A stretch of DNA of 58,074 bases, taken from assembly GCF_009905615.1 (NCBI RefSeq), contig NZ_JAAAKW010000024.1, forward strand, positions 1 through 58,074, written 5' to 3'. Made by a program: the position numbers and the translations under genes. This stretch comes from Pseudomonas sp. SLFW (GTDB lineage Bacteria > Pseudomonadota > Gammaproteobacteria > Pseudomonadales > Pseudomonadaceae). Below, piece after piece: positions 7,549-17,800 of the stretch (position 1 is the stretch's first letter; every line of letters begins with the position of its first letter). Under the pieces are notes generated by a model that made no database searches, was not told the DNA's origin, and saw nothing but the letters and a program-made list of their open reading frames with translations.

Positions 7549-8652
7549 GTGGTCAACTACACCGATTATTTCAGCGCCTCCTACGAGGTCGCCCGGCGCA
7601 CGTTTCGCAACGCCGTAAAGGCGGTCGACGGCGAACTGAGCGCCTATTTGCACCCGGATGCCAGAGGCGCTCACGGGGAAAAGCTGACGATCGATGTCGG
7701 GCACATCGGGCGGATCGACGCGCCTCGGCAATTGATCATGATCAGCGGCACCCACGGCCTCGAAGGGTTCGCGGGCTCGGCGTTGCAGATCGGCTGGCTC
7801 AAACAGTTGAGTGCGCGGGCACTGAATGACGAGGTCGGTGTGCTGCTGATTCATGGGCTTAACCCCTATGGTTTTTCCCACGGCTCGCGGACCACGGTGA
7901 ACGGCGTGGACCTCAATCGCAATTTCATCGACCACACCGCCGTGCCGGTGACCAATGCGCTGTACGCGCAGCTCCATCCGTATCTGTTGCCGCAGTGGTG
8001 GGACGATAACTACCGCTCGGCCTGCGACATCGGGATCATGGATTTTCGGCTCAAATACGGCGATGACGTGTACTTCAACACCTTTGCGGGCGGCCAGTAC
8101 CTGTACCCGCAGGGCACTTGCTTCGGCGGGTTTTCACGTGAGTGGGAAAGCCTGACGCTGGAGCGCGTGGTGCGGACCGCTGTTGGCCATGCCGAGCGCG
8201 TGGCCGTCATCGATTGGCACACGGGCATTGGTGAATACGGCAAGCCGTTCTACCTGAATTTCGGCAGCGCCGATTCCGAGGCCCAGCAACACACCGCTGG
8301 CTGGTGGGGCTTGGACACCGGGACGGGATCACGCCCCCACGGGCGTGCCCAGCCGCGTTATCAAGGCCTGGTGTTTCAGGGGATCGAATCGTTCTTGCCC
8401 CAGGCCATCGTGGCCGGGGGTGTGATCGAGTTCGGGACACGGGGTTCGGTGGCGGGCGACCTCGCCATTCGCCAGGACCTGTGGCTGCGCAATTACGGCC
8501 ACCGCCTCAGCGAAGACACGCGTACTCAGATGCACGCCGACCTGCTGGACTCACTCAACCCTGTCTCCTACCAATGGCGCGAACAGGTGTTGACTCTCGG
8601 GCTGCCGATCATTGACGCCACCCTCGATGGGCTGGCGCGTTGGCAGGCCTGA
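7549..8652 (+). CDS. DUF2817 M14-like zinc hydrolase
   Basis: 367 aa, GTG start with a GAGG site 8 bases upstream. Motifs of the M14 carboxypeptidase-like fold: H69 and E72 in GTHGLEG, DLNRNF at 121-126, third ligand His224 in IDWHTGIGEYG, and a likely catalytic Glu294 in GGVIEFGT. There is no signal peptide, so it is cytoplasmic. M14 relatives include the aspartoacylase-type deacetylases (EutE/DoeB in ectoine breakdown), so it may deacylate an acyl-amino acid made in this pathway. That comparison is at fold level only; substrate unknown. Confidence 0.75.
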   Translation: MVNYTDYFSASYEVARRTFRNAVKAVDGELSAYLHPDARGAHGEKLTIDVGHIGRIDAPRQLIMISGTHGLEGFAGSALQIGWLKQLSARALNDEVGVLLIHGLNPYGFSHGSRTTVNGVDLNRNFIDHTAVPVTNALYAQLHPYLLPQWWDDNYRSACDIGIMDFRLKYGDDVYFNTFAGGQYLYPQGTCFGGFSREWESLTLERVVRTAVGHAERVAVIDWHTGIGEYGKPFYLNFGSADSEAQQHTAGWWGLDTGTGSRPHGRAQPRYQGLVFQGIESFLPQAIVAGGVIEFGTRGSVAGDLAIRQDLWLRNYGHRLSEDTRTQMHADLLDSLNPVSYQWREQVLTLGLPIIDATLDGLARWQA

Positions 8653-8674
8653 ACCCATTCAAAGGAGCAAGCTC

Positions 8675-9538
8675 ATGAGCGTCAACTTTCAACTGGATCA
8701 CCTGGTCATCGCGGTCAACGACCTGCCTCGCGCGATTGAAGATTATCGGCAACTGGGGTTTCAGGTCCTCGTCGGCGGCCGCCACCAACACGCGCCGACG
8801 CAAAACGCGTTGGTGTACTTTCTCGACGGCACGTACCTGGAGCTGATCGAGTGGACCGCGCCCGTGCCGGGTGAAAAGTGGTACGAACGCCTGACCCGGC
8901 ACGGCGAGGGCTTCGTGGATGTGGCGTTCGTGCCGTCGAACATCGGCCAGGCCGTCACCAACGCCGCCGCTACGGGCGTTCAGTACCGTGGGCCTATCGA
9001 TGGCTCTCGGGTCAAACCGACGGGTGAGCATGTGCAGTGGCAGCTGGCCTGGCCCGCGCTGCATGGCTTGCCGTTTTTGTGCGGTGACGTGACGCCGCGT
9101 TCGTTGCGGGTGCCGGAGGGCGAGGTGCGTGTGCAGCCGAATCGCGCCACCGGGATTCAGTCGATTGCGATTGCGGTCGATGATCTGAAGGCGAGCACAC
9201 AGGCTTATCGCGGGTTGTTGGGAGACGAGGCTGAGGTGGGTGCTGAAGACACGTCGCTGACCGACACGCAGGGCGTAGTGGTGAGGACGCTGCAGGTCGG
9301 GGAGGCCGCGCTGCATCTGGTATCGCCTGTCGGTTCGATCAACACCGGGCTGAGCGAGCGCTTATCGACGCTGCTGAAAACCCGTGGGGAGGGCGTCTAC
9401 GCGATGTCCATCGCCGGGATCGAACCGGGAATTTCAGCGCAGACGGTTGCGCAATTCAGCCACGGTGTCACCCTCAGCGTCGCGGATCGGAACCTGACGC
9501 TGCTCGAACAGATCACTCCTTTGCCCCACGAGGGCTGA
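8675..9538 (+). CDS. Glyoxalase-like (VOC superfamily) protein
   Basis: About 287 aa from the ATG at 8675 behind AAGGAG. It opens with FQLDHLVIAVNDLPRAIEDY, and a second betaalpha module begins near IQSIAIAVDDLKASTQAY, as in two-module glyoxalase-like (PF13468-type) proteins. This fold hosts isomerases, dioxygenases and lyases; metal ligands could include His9 and Glu in LELIEW. It ends the importer-amidase-EctC-DUF2817 operon and presumably acts on the same substrate family. I cannot assign a reaction. Confidence 0.7.
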   Translation: MSVNFQLDHLVIAVNDLPRAIEDYRQLGFQVLVGGRHQHAPTQNALVYFLDGTYLELIEWTAPVPGEKWYERLTRHGEGFVDVAFVPSNIGQAVTNAAATGVQYRGPIDGSRVKPTGEHVQWQLAWPALHGLPFLCGDVTPRSLRVPEGEVRVQPNRATGIQSIAIAVDDLKASTQAYRGLLGDEAEVGAEDTSLTDTQGVVVRTLQVGEAALHLVSPVGSINTGLSERLSTLLKTRGEGVYAMSIAGIEPGISAQTVAQFSHGVTLSVADRNLTLLEQITPLPHEG

Positions 9539-9554
9539 CGGAGTCGAACAACGT

Positions 9555-9577
9555 CTGAGTGACCGGTCACCGCTCAG
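9555..9577. terminator. Palindrome/hairpin between the ehu-ect operon and rarD
   Basis: GTGACCGGTCAC at 9559-9570 is a perfect 12-bp palindrome, flanked by CTGAG and CTCAG (slightly offset). It follows the last operon gene by about 20 bases and precedes rarD by about 35. It may terminate the operon or be an operator for rarD; no T-run follows. Confidence 0.4.
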
Positions 9578-9609
9578 TCGTTTCATAACAAGGCCGGAAA
9601 GGATTACTG

Positions 9610-10497
9610 ATGCAAACTGCCGTCAACCCGCGCAAGGGCTACCTGTTGGGCCTGAGCGCGTATTTCATGTGGGGCTTCATCCCGCTGTACTTCAAAGCTG
9701 TCGAAAGCGTGCCCGCTGTGGAAATCATCATCCACCGCGTGCTGTGGTCGGCCCTGTTCGGCTCGCTGATGCTGCTGATCTGGAAACACCCTGGCTGGGC
9801 GCGCGAGCTCCTGCAGAACCCGCGTCGGCTGGGTGTGCTGGCGGTGAGTGGGTGCCTGATCGCAACCAACTGGCTGGTCTACGTCTGGGCGGTGAACCAT
9901 GGCCGGATGCTGGAGGCGAGCCTGGGGTATTACATCAATCCTCTGATCAACGTCTTGCTCGGCATGTTGCTGATGGGCGAACGCCTGCGCCGCTTGCAAT
10001 GGGTGGCGGTGGGGTTGGCATCCATTGGCGTCGCGCAGCAGGTGTGGCAGGTCGGCAGCTTGCCATGGGTGTCGCTGGCACTGGCCCTCTCGTTCGGCTT
10101 CTACGGGCTGATTCGCAAGCGTGCTCCGGTGGCCGCGCTGCCGGGTCTGGTGGTCGAAACCTGGCTGCTGGTGCCGTTGGCGTTGGCCTGGGTGGCCTTT
10201 CATCCGGAATCCGACAGCTTTCAGCCCGCCTTTCTGCTCAGTCATGACGTGCTCTGGCTGACCCTCGCGGGGCTGATCACGCTCATTCCATTGCTGTGTT
10301 TCAACGCCGCCGCGCGGCACCTGCCGTATTCGACGCTGGGCTTTCTGCAATACCTCGCGCCGACGCTGGTGCTGATTCTGGCTGTGACGCTGTTCGGCGA
10401 AGTCCTGGCGCCCGCGACGCTGACGGCGTTCGTGTTCATCTGGCTGGGGCTGTTGGTGTACAGCGTGGATACGTGGAGGCAATTGCGCAAACAGTGA
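9610..10497 (+). CDS. rarD: RarD, EamA/DMT-family permease
   Basis: 295 aa. Ten hydrophobic segments are expected from the EamA fold; the sequence begins KGYLLGLSAYFMWGFIPLYFK, diagnostic of RarD, and keeps ATNWLVYVWAVNHGRMLEASLGYYINPL and LQYLAPTLVLILAVTLFGE. RarD proteins are inner-membrane drug/metabolite exporters of uncertain natural substrate, first noted through chloramphenicol phenotypes. It probably has its own promoter, since 71 bases with a palindrome separate it from the preceding operon. Unrelated in function to its neighbours as far as I can see. Confidence 0.9.
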   Translation: MQTAVNPRKGYLLGLSAYFMWGFIPLYFKAVESVPAVEIIIHRVLWSALFGSLMLLIWKHPGWARELLQNPRRLGVLAVSGCLIATNWLVYVWAVNHGRMLEASLGYYINPLINVLLGMLLMGERLRRLQWVAVGLASIGVAQQVWQVGSLPWVSLALALSFGFYGLIRKRAPVAALPGLVVETWLLVPLALAWVAFHPESDSFQPAFLLSHDVLWLTLAGLITLIPLLCFNAAARHLPYSTLGFLQYLAPTLVLILAVTLFGEVLAPATLTAFVFIWLGLLVYSVDTWRQLRKQ

Positions 10498-10612
10498 CGT
10501 TCAGAGAAGGACGATCTACCGGTTTCAAAAACGGAGGTGTCGAACGCTGATCCAAAGGCAGCGCTTCGGACAGAAACCTCTGCGTGAATTCCAATAACAA
10601 TCAGGTACGCAG

Positions 10613-12559
10613 ATGAACATCAAACAGAAATTGACGAGGGCCTTCGCCCTCATCGCCAGCTTGCCCATCATTGCGGTGGCTGCCGTCGTGATCATTAACC
10701 TGCGCGAGGATGCGCAGACGGATTTCGTCGACAGCAGTAGCCGGGAGATTCGCCAGGTCGCCAATGGCATCCAGTTATTCTTCGACGGCATCTCGCAGAA
10801 TGTGGACTATCTGGCGCAACATCCGTTGATCGTCGGCACGGGGGAAGGCGTCAGGAACTACATGGCCGCCAACCCGCGTGAGGTCCCGCAAACCGAGGTC
10901 GACAAACAGATTTTCAGTCTGTTCGAAGGCCTGGCCAAAGCCCATCCTGACTATGCATACGTCGCTTATGGGTTGAACAACGGCACCTATGAGTTGTGGC
11001 CGGAAGACCTGAAACTGGCCAACTACGACCCGCGCCAACGTCCGTGGTACAAGACCGCCCAGGCCAATCCCGGCAAAACCCTGCGCACCTCCGCCTACTA
11101 CTGGGCGGGCGATGACGCAGTATTGGTCAGCACCGTTCGTGCCGTGAACAACGCCTTCGGGAATTCGGGTGGCGTGGTCAACATCGACGTGTCGCTCAAG
11201 CAGCTGACCACCCTCGTCAAGCAGATCAAGCTGGGAGACACCGGTTACCTGATGCTGATCGAAAACGACGGCACCGTGCTGGTCGACCCCAAGCAGCCCG
11301 AACACAACTTCAAGAAACTGGGTGAGTTGGGCGACGGTTTCACCGAGTTGGCCAAGGCGGGTCCGGGGCTGATCAAGGTGACTATCAACGGCGAGCCGTT
11401 CATGGCCAACGTCTTCCCTTCGGACAAGCTGGGATGGCGCTTCATTGGCCTGATCAAACAGGACGAAGTCATGGCCTCAGCCACGCACCTGACGTGGGTG
11501 ATCGCGATCATCGCCGCTGTGTTGGCGTTGGTCTTTGCGCTGCTCGGGGCCAGTTTTGCGACCCTGATCGTGCGCCCGATTCGCAGTGTGGCCAGCGGTC
11601 TGGAAGGCATCGCCCAAGGCGAGGGTGACCTGACCCAAAACCTGGCCGTACGGGGCAAAGATGAAACCGCGCAACTGGCCAACTGGTTCAATCAGTTCCT
11701 GGCCGCGATTCGCGGATTGATCCAGCACATCGGTCACGCGGCGACACGCATTCTCGACAGCTCGGCCACCTCCACCCGTGTCTCCAATGACATGGCGCAA
11801 GCGGCTGGACGCCAACGTGAAGCAGTGGACATGGTCTCGACGGCGTTTCATGAAATGGTCGCCACCGCCAACGAAGTCGCACGCTCATGCAGTCAGGCAG
11901 CAGCATCGGCAGACAGCGGTCAGCAACAGGCTCGCGAAGGTCAACGCCAGATCGATGATGCGGTCACCAGCGTTGATCAATTGAGCACCGAGATCTCCCG
12001 CTCGGCCCACGACATGACTCAGCTGGAAAAGGACAGCAACGATATTCAGTCGATCCTCGACACCATCCGTTCGATCGCCGAACAGACCAACCTGCTGGCG
12101 CTCAACGCCGCCATCGAAGCCGCCCGCGCGGGCGAGCAGGGTCGAGGTTTTGCGGTGGTCGCCGACGAAGTGCGCGCGCTGGCCAAACGCACCGCAGACT
12201 CGACGGCCGAGATCGATTCGTTACTGGGCAATCTGGCCAAAAGGACAGCCTCAGTGGCGCAACAGATGCACGCCAGCCTCGATGTGTCGCAGCAGTCCGT
12301 GGCGAAGATCGGTCAGGCCCGCAGCAGCTTCGGTCAGATTCGAGAATCGGTGGACGTGATTCGCGACATGAACACTCAAATTGCCACCGCCGCCGAGGAG
12401 CAGCATCAGGTGGCAGAAGACATCAATCGCCACATCAGCCAGATTCATGGCGACGCGCAACTGGTGTCGAGCCTCGCCAACGCCGCCCAGAATGATTCTG
12501 AAAACCTGGCCGCGCTGTCCCGTGAACTCGATGGTCTGGTGCGTCGGTTCAAGACCTGA
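10613..12559 (+). CDS. Methyl-accepting chemotaxis protein with dCache ligand domain (amino-acid sensor type)
   Basis: 648 aa. One transmembrane helix at about 10-30, a periplasmic double-Cache domain about 35-280, a second helix about 290-315, a HAMP domain (IVRPIRSVASGLEGIAQGEGDLTQ), and a signalling hairpin with the conserved tip EQTNLLALNAAIEAARAGEQGRGFAVVADEVRALA. In the distal Cache module Y138, R143, W145, Y146 and D192 match the amino-acid motif described for PctA, with the same Y-R-W-Y spacing, so an amino-acid ligand is likely. No NWETF-type CheR-binding tail is present. Monocistronic, convergent with the LysR gene at 12571. Confidence 0.88.
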   Translation: MNIKQKLTRAFALIASLPIIAVAAVVIINLREDAQTDFVDSSSREIRQVANGIQLFFDGISQNVDYLAQHPLIVGTGEGVRNYMAANPREVPQTEVDKQIFSLFEGLAKAHPDYAYVAYGLNNGTYELWPEDLKLANYDPRQRPWYKTAQANPGKTLRTSAYYWAGDDAVLVSTVRAVNNAFGNSGGVVNIDVSLKQLTTLVKQIKLGDTGYLMLIENDGTVLVDPKQPEHNFKKLGELGDGFTELAKAGPGLIKVTINGEPFMANVFPSDKLGWRFIGLIKQDEVMASATHLTWVIAIIAAVLALVFALLGASFATLIVRPIRSVASGLEGIAQGEGDLTQNLAVRGKDETAQLANWFNQFLAAIRGLIQHIGHAATRILDSSATSTRVSNDMAQAAGRQREAVDMVSTAFHEMVATANEVARSCSQAAASADSGQQQAREGQRQIDDAVTSVDQLSTEISRSAHDMTQLEKDSNDIQSILDTIRSIAEQTNLLALNAAIEAARAGEQGRGFAVVADEVRALAKRTADSTAEIDSLLGNLAKRTASVAQQMHASLDVSQQSVAKIGQARSSFGQIRESVDVIRDMNTQIATAAEEQHQVAEDINRHISQIHGDAQLVSSLANAAQNDSENLAALSRELDGLVRRFKT

Positions 12560-12570
12560 AGCCTGGTGAG

Positions 12571-13488
12571 TCAGGCGACCTTCCAACTGCCTTCCGCCTC
12601 GCGCACGACGCCGCCGACCCAGTCCACGAACGCGCGGACGGTTGGCGACAGGTGGCGGTTCTTCGGGTAGAGCACCGAGAGCGGAACGGCGGGGGCAGGG
12701 CAGTTGGCCAAGACGTGCACCAGTCGTCCGCTGGCCAGGTGATGACGCACCATGTAGCTCCCGGCCCGGATCAGCCCCAGCCCTCCCAAGGCGCATTCGA
12801 CGTAAGCGTCGGTGTCATTGACGATGAGGCGTTCCTGCATGCGGATGCAGCGCTCTTCGCCGTCCATCACGAAGTGCCACTCCAGCGACCGGGCCGTTCG
12901 GCTGGAGAGGTAACCCACGGCGTGATGGTCCGCCAGGTCTTCGAGCGTGTTCGGCGTGCCGTGCTCGGCGAGGTATTCCGGGGACGCGCAGACAATCCAG
13001 TCGAACGCGCCGATGCGCTTGGCCACCAGCGTCGGCGAGTCTTCGGGCGTGCCCGCGCGGATCACGCAATCGATCCCTTCCTGAATCAGTTCGACCGTGC
13101 GGTCCGCCATGGTCAGGGTGAGTTCGACGTCGGGAAAGCGCGCCTGGAAATCCTTGATCCGTGGCAGCACCACCAGCCGTGCCAGCGACAGCGTCATGTC
13201 CACCCGCAAGCGGCCTCGGGGCTTTCCGGCGGAGCCGGGAAAGCTCGACTCGACCGCTTCGATGTCTGCCAGCAAGCGTCTGCATTGGTCGTAATACAGC
13301 GTGCCGTCCGGGGTCAGGCTGATGTGGCGCGTGGTCCTGCGCAACAGGCACACCCCGAGAAACGCCTCCAGTTCCTTCACTGACCGGGTGACCCGCGAAG
13401 GGGGCAGGGACAGGCTTTCGGCCGCGCGGGTGAAGCTGTGCATTTCCACCACACGGGCGTAGATCTGCATCGATTGAATACGGTCCAC
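12571..13488 (-). CDS. LysR-family regulator divergent from RND efflux operon
   Basis: 305 aa. N-terminal winged HTH (MDRIQSMQIYARVVEMHSFTRAAESLSLPPSRVTRSVKELEAFLG) and a C-terminal effector domain of the CrgA/AaeR-like group (CVIRAGTPEDSPTLVAKRIG). It is transcribed away from the adaptor-pump-channel genes, the usual layout for a LysR efflux regulator, and an ATTGC-N7-GCAAT palindrome lies just outside its start codon. The effector is unknown. It is close in sequence type to the LysR genes at 21096 and 43893. Confidence 0.85.
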   Translation of the reverse strand: MDRIQSMQIYARVVEMHSFTRAAESLSLPPSRVTRSVKELEAFLGVCLLRRTTRHISLTPDGTLYYDQCRRLLADIEAVESSFPGSAGKPRGRLRVDMTLSLARLVVLPRIKDFQARFPDVELTLTMADRTVELIQEGIDCVIRAGTPEDSPTLVAKRIGAFDWIVCASPEYLAEHGTPNTLEDLADHHAVGYLSSRTARSLEWHFVMDGEERCIRMQERLIVNDTDAYVECALGGLGLIRAGSYMVRHHLASGRLVHVLANCPAPAVPLSVLYPKNRHLSPTVRAFVDWVGGVVREAEGSWKVA

Positions 13489-13513
13489 ACGCTCTCTCCG
13501 GCTGTCAAAATTA

Positions 13514-13530
13514 ATTGCAGTTGTAGCAAT
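13514..13530. promoter_or_regulatory. LysR-type operator ATTGC-N7-GCAAT
   Basis: A perfect 5-bp-arm dyad, 25 bases from the LysR start codon, containing the T-N11-A core typical of LysR boxes. It lies in the 205-base divergent region serving both the LysR gene and the RND operon. A T-tract (13540-13546) and A-tract (13553-13560) follow on the pump side, possibly promoter elements. Confidence 0.55.
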
Positions 13531-13693
13531 AAGCCCGGTTTTTTTCGAGGACTAAAAAAACCGATTCGCTTGATATCACTCGATTATCAGTGGGGGTTAT
13601 TCCATTTCAGGCAATAAACATAGCCAAGTTTCGATCTAGATGGCCCCCGTGGGCGGCCTCAGACTGCGGGTATTCAACTTTGGAATCACTCGC

Positions 13694-14878
13694 ATGAATC
13701 CCCTCAAAAAACAGCACCTGTTGGCGGTAGCCGTGCTTGCAGCCATCGGCGCTGGCAGTGCTTTCTGGAAGCCCGGCGCGGACGCTCAAGCCGAACCGGC
13801 CGCACCACTGCCCGCCGTGAAATACAAATCCGCCCAATTGCGCTGGGTCTCCGATTCCCAGGATTTTACCGGGCGTCTGGAAGCCGTCGATGTGGTGGAC
13901 GTGCGCCCGAAAGTGGCGGGCACGCTGCTGACGGTGCACTTCAAGGACGGCCAGTCGGTGCGCCAGAACGATTTGCTGTTCACCATCGACCCTGCCCCCT
14001 TCGAGACCCAGGTGCGCCAGGCCCAGGCCAATGTGGCAGGCGCCGCAGAGCGCCAGCGGCACGCGAACGTCGAGCAGGCGCGGGGCAAGCGCCTGCTGGA
14101 ATCGAACGCCATCGCCCGCAGGGATTTCGACACGTTCGACAATGCGGCCCGTGAAGCGGCGGCGGCGCTGAAAGGCGCGCAGGCCGCCTTGGCGCAGGCT
14201 CAGCTGATGCTCAGTTACACCCAGGTCAGGTCGCCCATCGCAGGCCGTATTTCCCGCGCAGAAATCACCGTGGGCAACGTGGTCGCTGCGGGCGGCGACG
14301 CACTGCCGCTCACCCGAATCGTCTCCGACGGCAAGCTTTATGCCTCGTTCAACGTCGACGAGCAGAGTTACCTGCGCCTTATCGCGCCATCGTTGCGCGC
14401 GGGCACGCAACCGGTGGTCAAAGTCGGCCTGGCCAACGATGACGCGTTCCCGTATTCCGCCAGCATCGAATCCCTCGACAACCAGATGGACACCCGTTCG
14501 GGCACGGTGCGGGTGCGCGCGCGTCTGGAAAAAGTCAGCCCTGACATGCTCTCCGGTCTGCAAGCCCGGGTTCGGTTGCAAGGCGGTGCGCCGTACAAGG
14601 CGGTGATGGTCGATGAGACTGTCGTCGGCACCGATCAGGACCGCAAGTACGTACTGGTGATCAATGCGCAGAACAAGGTCGAGCGACGCTTCGTGGAGCT
14701 GGGCACCTTACAGGGCACCGACCGCGTGGTGCGCAGCGGCGTCGAGGCCAATGAGAAAGTGATCGTGGACGGCGCCTTCCGTGCCATGCCCGGTGCCGAA
14801 GTCTCGGCGGTCGCGGCGGATGCGAAGCCCGCCGTTCAACCCGAATCGGCCAGCGCCGCCCTGGGAGGCCGGTCGTGA
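13694..14878 (+). CDS. RND efflux periplasmic adaptor (MexE-like)
   Basis: About 394 aa from the ATG at 13694; in-frame codons upstream to 13640 lack family similarity. An N-terminal hydrophobic anchor (LLAVAVLAAIGAGSAF) has no lipobox Cys. Membrane-fusion signatures follow: DFTGRLEAVDVVDVRPKVAG (barrel-sandwich half), a coiled-coil hairpin of about residues 105-170 rich in Ala and Gln, and LSYTQVRSPIAGRIS (second lipoyl half). It bridges the inner-membrane pump and outer-membrane channel. Its stop overlaps the pump's GTG start by 4 bases. Confidence 0.88.
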   Translation: MNPLKKQHLLAVAVLAAIGAGSAFWKPGADAQAEPAAPLPAVKYKSAQLRWVSDSQDFTGRLEAVDVVDVRPKVAGTLLTVHFKDGQSVRQNDLLFTIDPAPFETQVRQAQANVAGAAERQRHANVEQARGKRLLESNAIARRDFDTFDNAAREAAAALKGAQAALAQAQLMLSYTQVRSPIAGRISRAEITVGNVVAAGGDALPLTRIVSDGKLYASFNVDEQSYLRLIAPSLRAGTQPVVKVGLANDDAFPYSASIESLDNQMDTRSGTVRVRARLEKVSPDMLSGLQARVRLQGGAPYKAVMVDETVVGTDQDRKYVLVINAQNKVERRFVELGTLQGTDRVVRSGVEANEKVIVDGAFRAMPGAEVSAVAADAKPAVQPESASAALGGRS

Positions 14879-17800
14879 ACGTCTCTAAGTTCTTCATCGA
14901 CAGGCCGATCTTCGCCTGTGTGATCTCGGCACTGATCCTGCTCGCGGGCATCGTCTCGGCGTTCAACATGCCCGTCTCGGAATACCCGCAAGTCATTCCG
15001 CCTTCGGTGGTGGTCCACGCGCAATACCCCGGTGCCAACGCCAAGACCATCGCCGAAACCGTCGCCGCGCCGCTGGAGCAATCCATCAACGGCGTGCAGG
15101 ACATGCTGTATATGGATTCCAAGGCCAGCGGCGACGGCCATCTGTACCTGACCGTGACGTTCAAGCTGGGCACTGACCCGGACCGGGCGCAGCAGCTTGT
15201 GCAGACCCGCGTTTCCCAAGCTCAGGCGCGGTTGCCTGAAGACGTTCAGCGTCTGGGTGTCACGGCGATCAAGAACTCGCCAATCATCACCATCGCCGTG
15301 CACATGGTTTCGCCGAAAGGCACGTACGACAACAACTACGTCAGCAACTACGCCATTCTGCATGTGAAGGACCGTCTGGCGCGGATCGCCGGCGTGGGCG
15401 AAGTGTCGATCTGGGGCCCGGGCGGCTACGCCATGCGCGTGTGGCTGAACCCTGCGGCGCTGGCCGAGCGGGGGCTGAGCGCCAACGATGTGGCCGACGC
15501 CATTCGCCGTCAGAATATTCAGGCGGCCGTCGGCACCATCGGCAGCGCGCCGACACCGTCGAGCACCGCGTATCAGCTCAACGTCAACGCGGACGGGCGA
15601 CTCAAGACTCCCGACGAATTCAAGAGCATCGTCATCAAGTCCGACGCCCGAGGCGCGATCACTCGCCTGGGGGACGTCGCACGCGTCGAACTGGGCGCCG
15701 AGGACTACGGCATTCGGGCCACTCTGGACAACGCGCCCGCCGTGGCCGTGACCGTGCAGGAAGCGCCCGGCGCCAACTCGCTGCAGATTTCCCGCGACGT
15801 GCATCGGGTCATGGGCGAGCTGGAGAAGGACTTTCCGGAAGACCTGATCTATCGCGTCGTGTACGAACCTAGCCGTGCCGTTCAGAACGGTATCGATGCG
15901 GTCATCGAAACCCTGCTGGAGTCTGTCGCTCTGGTGGTGTTGGTGGTGTTTCTGTTCCTGCAAACCTGGCGCGCGTCGATCATTCCGCTGCTCGCGGTGC
16001 CCATCTCGATCATCGGCACGTTCACCTTCCTGCTGCTGGCGGGTTACTCCATCAACACCCTGTCGCTGTTCGGCCTGGTGGTGGCCATCGGCATTGTGGT
16101 GGACGATGCGATTGTGGTGGTGGAAAACGTCGAGCGAAATATTGCTAGAGGGTTGAATCCCCGGGAGGCGACCTATCAGGCCATGCGCGAAGTCAGCGGG
16201 CCGATCATCGCCATCGCGCTGACGTTGTCCGCCGTGTTCCTGCCCCTGGCGTTCCTCAGTGGCTTGACGGGTGAGTTCTATAAACAGTTTGCCGTCACCA
16301 TCGCGATTTCGACGCTGATCTCCGCCGTGAACTCGTTGACGCTATCGCCAGCGTTGTCGGCCATGCTGCTCAAAGGGCATGACCAGGCACCCGACGCGGT
16401 GACCCGTGTGACGAACAAACTGTTCGGTCGATTCTTCAAGCGCTTCAACCGCACGTTCGATCGCGCCTCTGAAAGTTATGGCGGCAGCATCGGCGGCGTG
16501 GTGAAACGCAAAGGCGGCATGCTGGTGGTGTACGCCGCCTTGCTGGCAGCGACCTGGTGGCTGACAGGCCATGTCCCTGGCGGCTTCGTGCCCGCGCAGG
16601 ACAAAGAGTACCTGGTGAGCCTGGCGCAGTTGCCCCAAGGCTCGACGCTGGATCGCACCGAAGCGATCATGAACCGCATGAACGAGATGGCCCTCAAGCA
16701 CCCTGCGGTCATGGGGACCTCGGGTTACAGCGGCCTGTCGATCAACGCCGTGACCAAAAGCTCCAGCACCGCGCTGAGCTTCGTGCTGCTCAAGCCATTC
16801 AAGGACCGCCAAGGCATCAGTGCCAATCAAGTGGCGGCCGACCTGGCGAAAGAGTTCAGCACCATCGGCAACGCATTCACCGGTATTTTCCCACCGCCGC
16901 CGGTGTACGGCCTTGGGACGTTGGGTGGCTTCAAGCTGCAAATCGAAGACCGCGCAGACATGGGCTACGAAGAGCTTTACAAGGCCACGCAAGCGTTCAT
17001 CAAAAAGGCTTCTGAAGCACCGGAGCTTGGCCCGTTGTTCACCACCTACACGGTGAACGTACCGCAACTGAAGCTCGACATCGACCGTGCGAAAGCGCAG
17101 CAGTTGGGCGTTGACACCCCGGCGGTGTTCAACACGCTGCAAGCCTTCCTGGGTTCGTACTACGTCAACGACTTCAACTTCCTGGGTCGTGTGTATCAGG
17201 TACGGATGCAGGCTGACAGTCAATTCCGCGCCAAACCCGACGACATTGGCCAACTGCATGTTCGCAGCAATTCTGGCGACATGGTGCCGATCGCCTCGGT
17301 CGCGAAGATCAGCCAGACCTACGGCCCGGATCAGGTCGTGCGTTACAACGGCTTCACCGCCGCTGACCTCGGCGGGAGCCCTGCGCCCGGCTACTCATCG
17401 GACCAGGCGATGGCAGCGATTCAACGGATCGCCTCTGAAACCTTGCCAGCAGGCATGACCTACGAGTGGACGGACCTGACCTACCAGCAAATCATCGCGG
17501 GCAACACGGCGGTGTGGATTCTGCCGCTCTGCGTGCTGCTGGTGTTCTTCGTGCTGGCCGCTCAATACGAGAGCCTGACCCTGCCGCTGGCGATCATCCT
17601 GATCATCCCGATGAGTATTTTCTCGGCGTTGCTCGGCGTGTGGCTGACCAAGGGGGACAACAACATCTTCACCCAGATCGGTCTGATCGTGCTCGTCGGG
17701 CTGGCGTCGAAAAACGCCATCCTCATCGTCGAGTTCGCCCGTGAACTGGAGATGGCCGGGAAGTCCACGGTCCAGGCTGTCATCGAGGCGTGCCGCCTGC

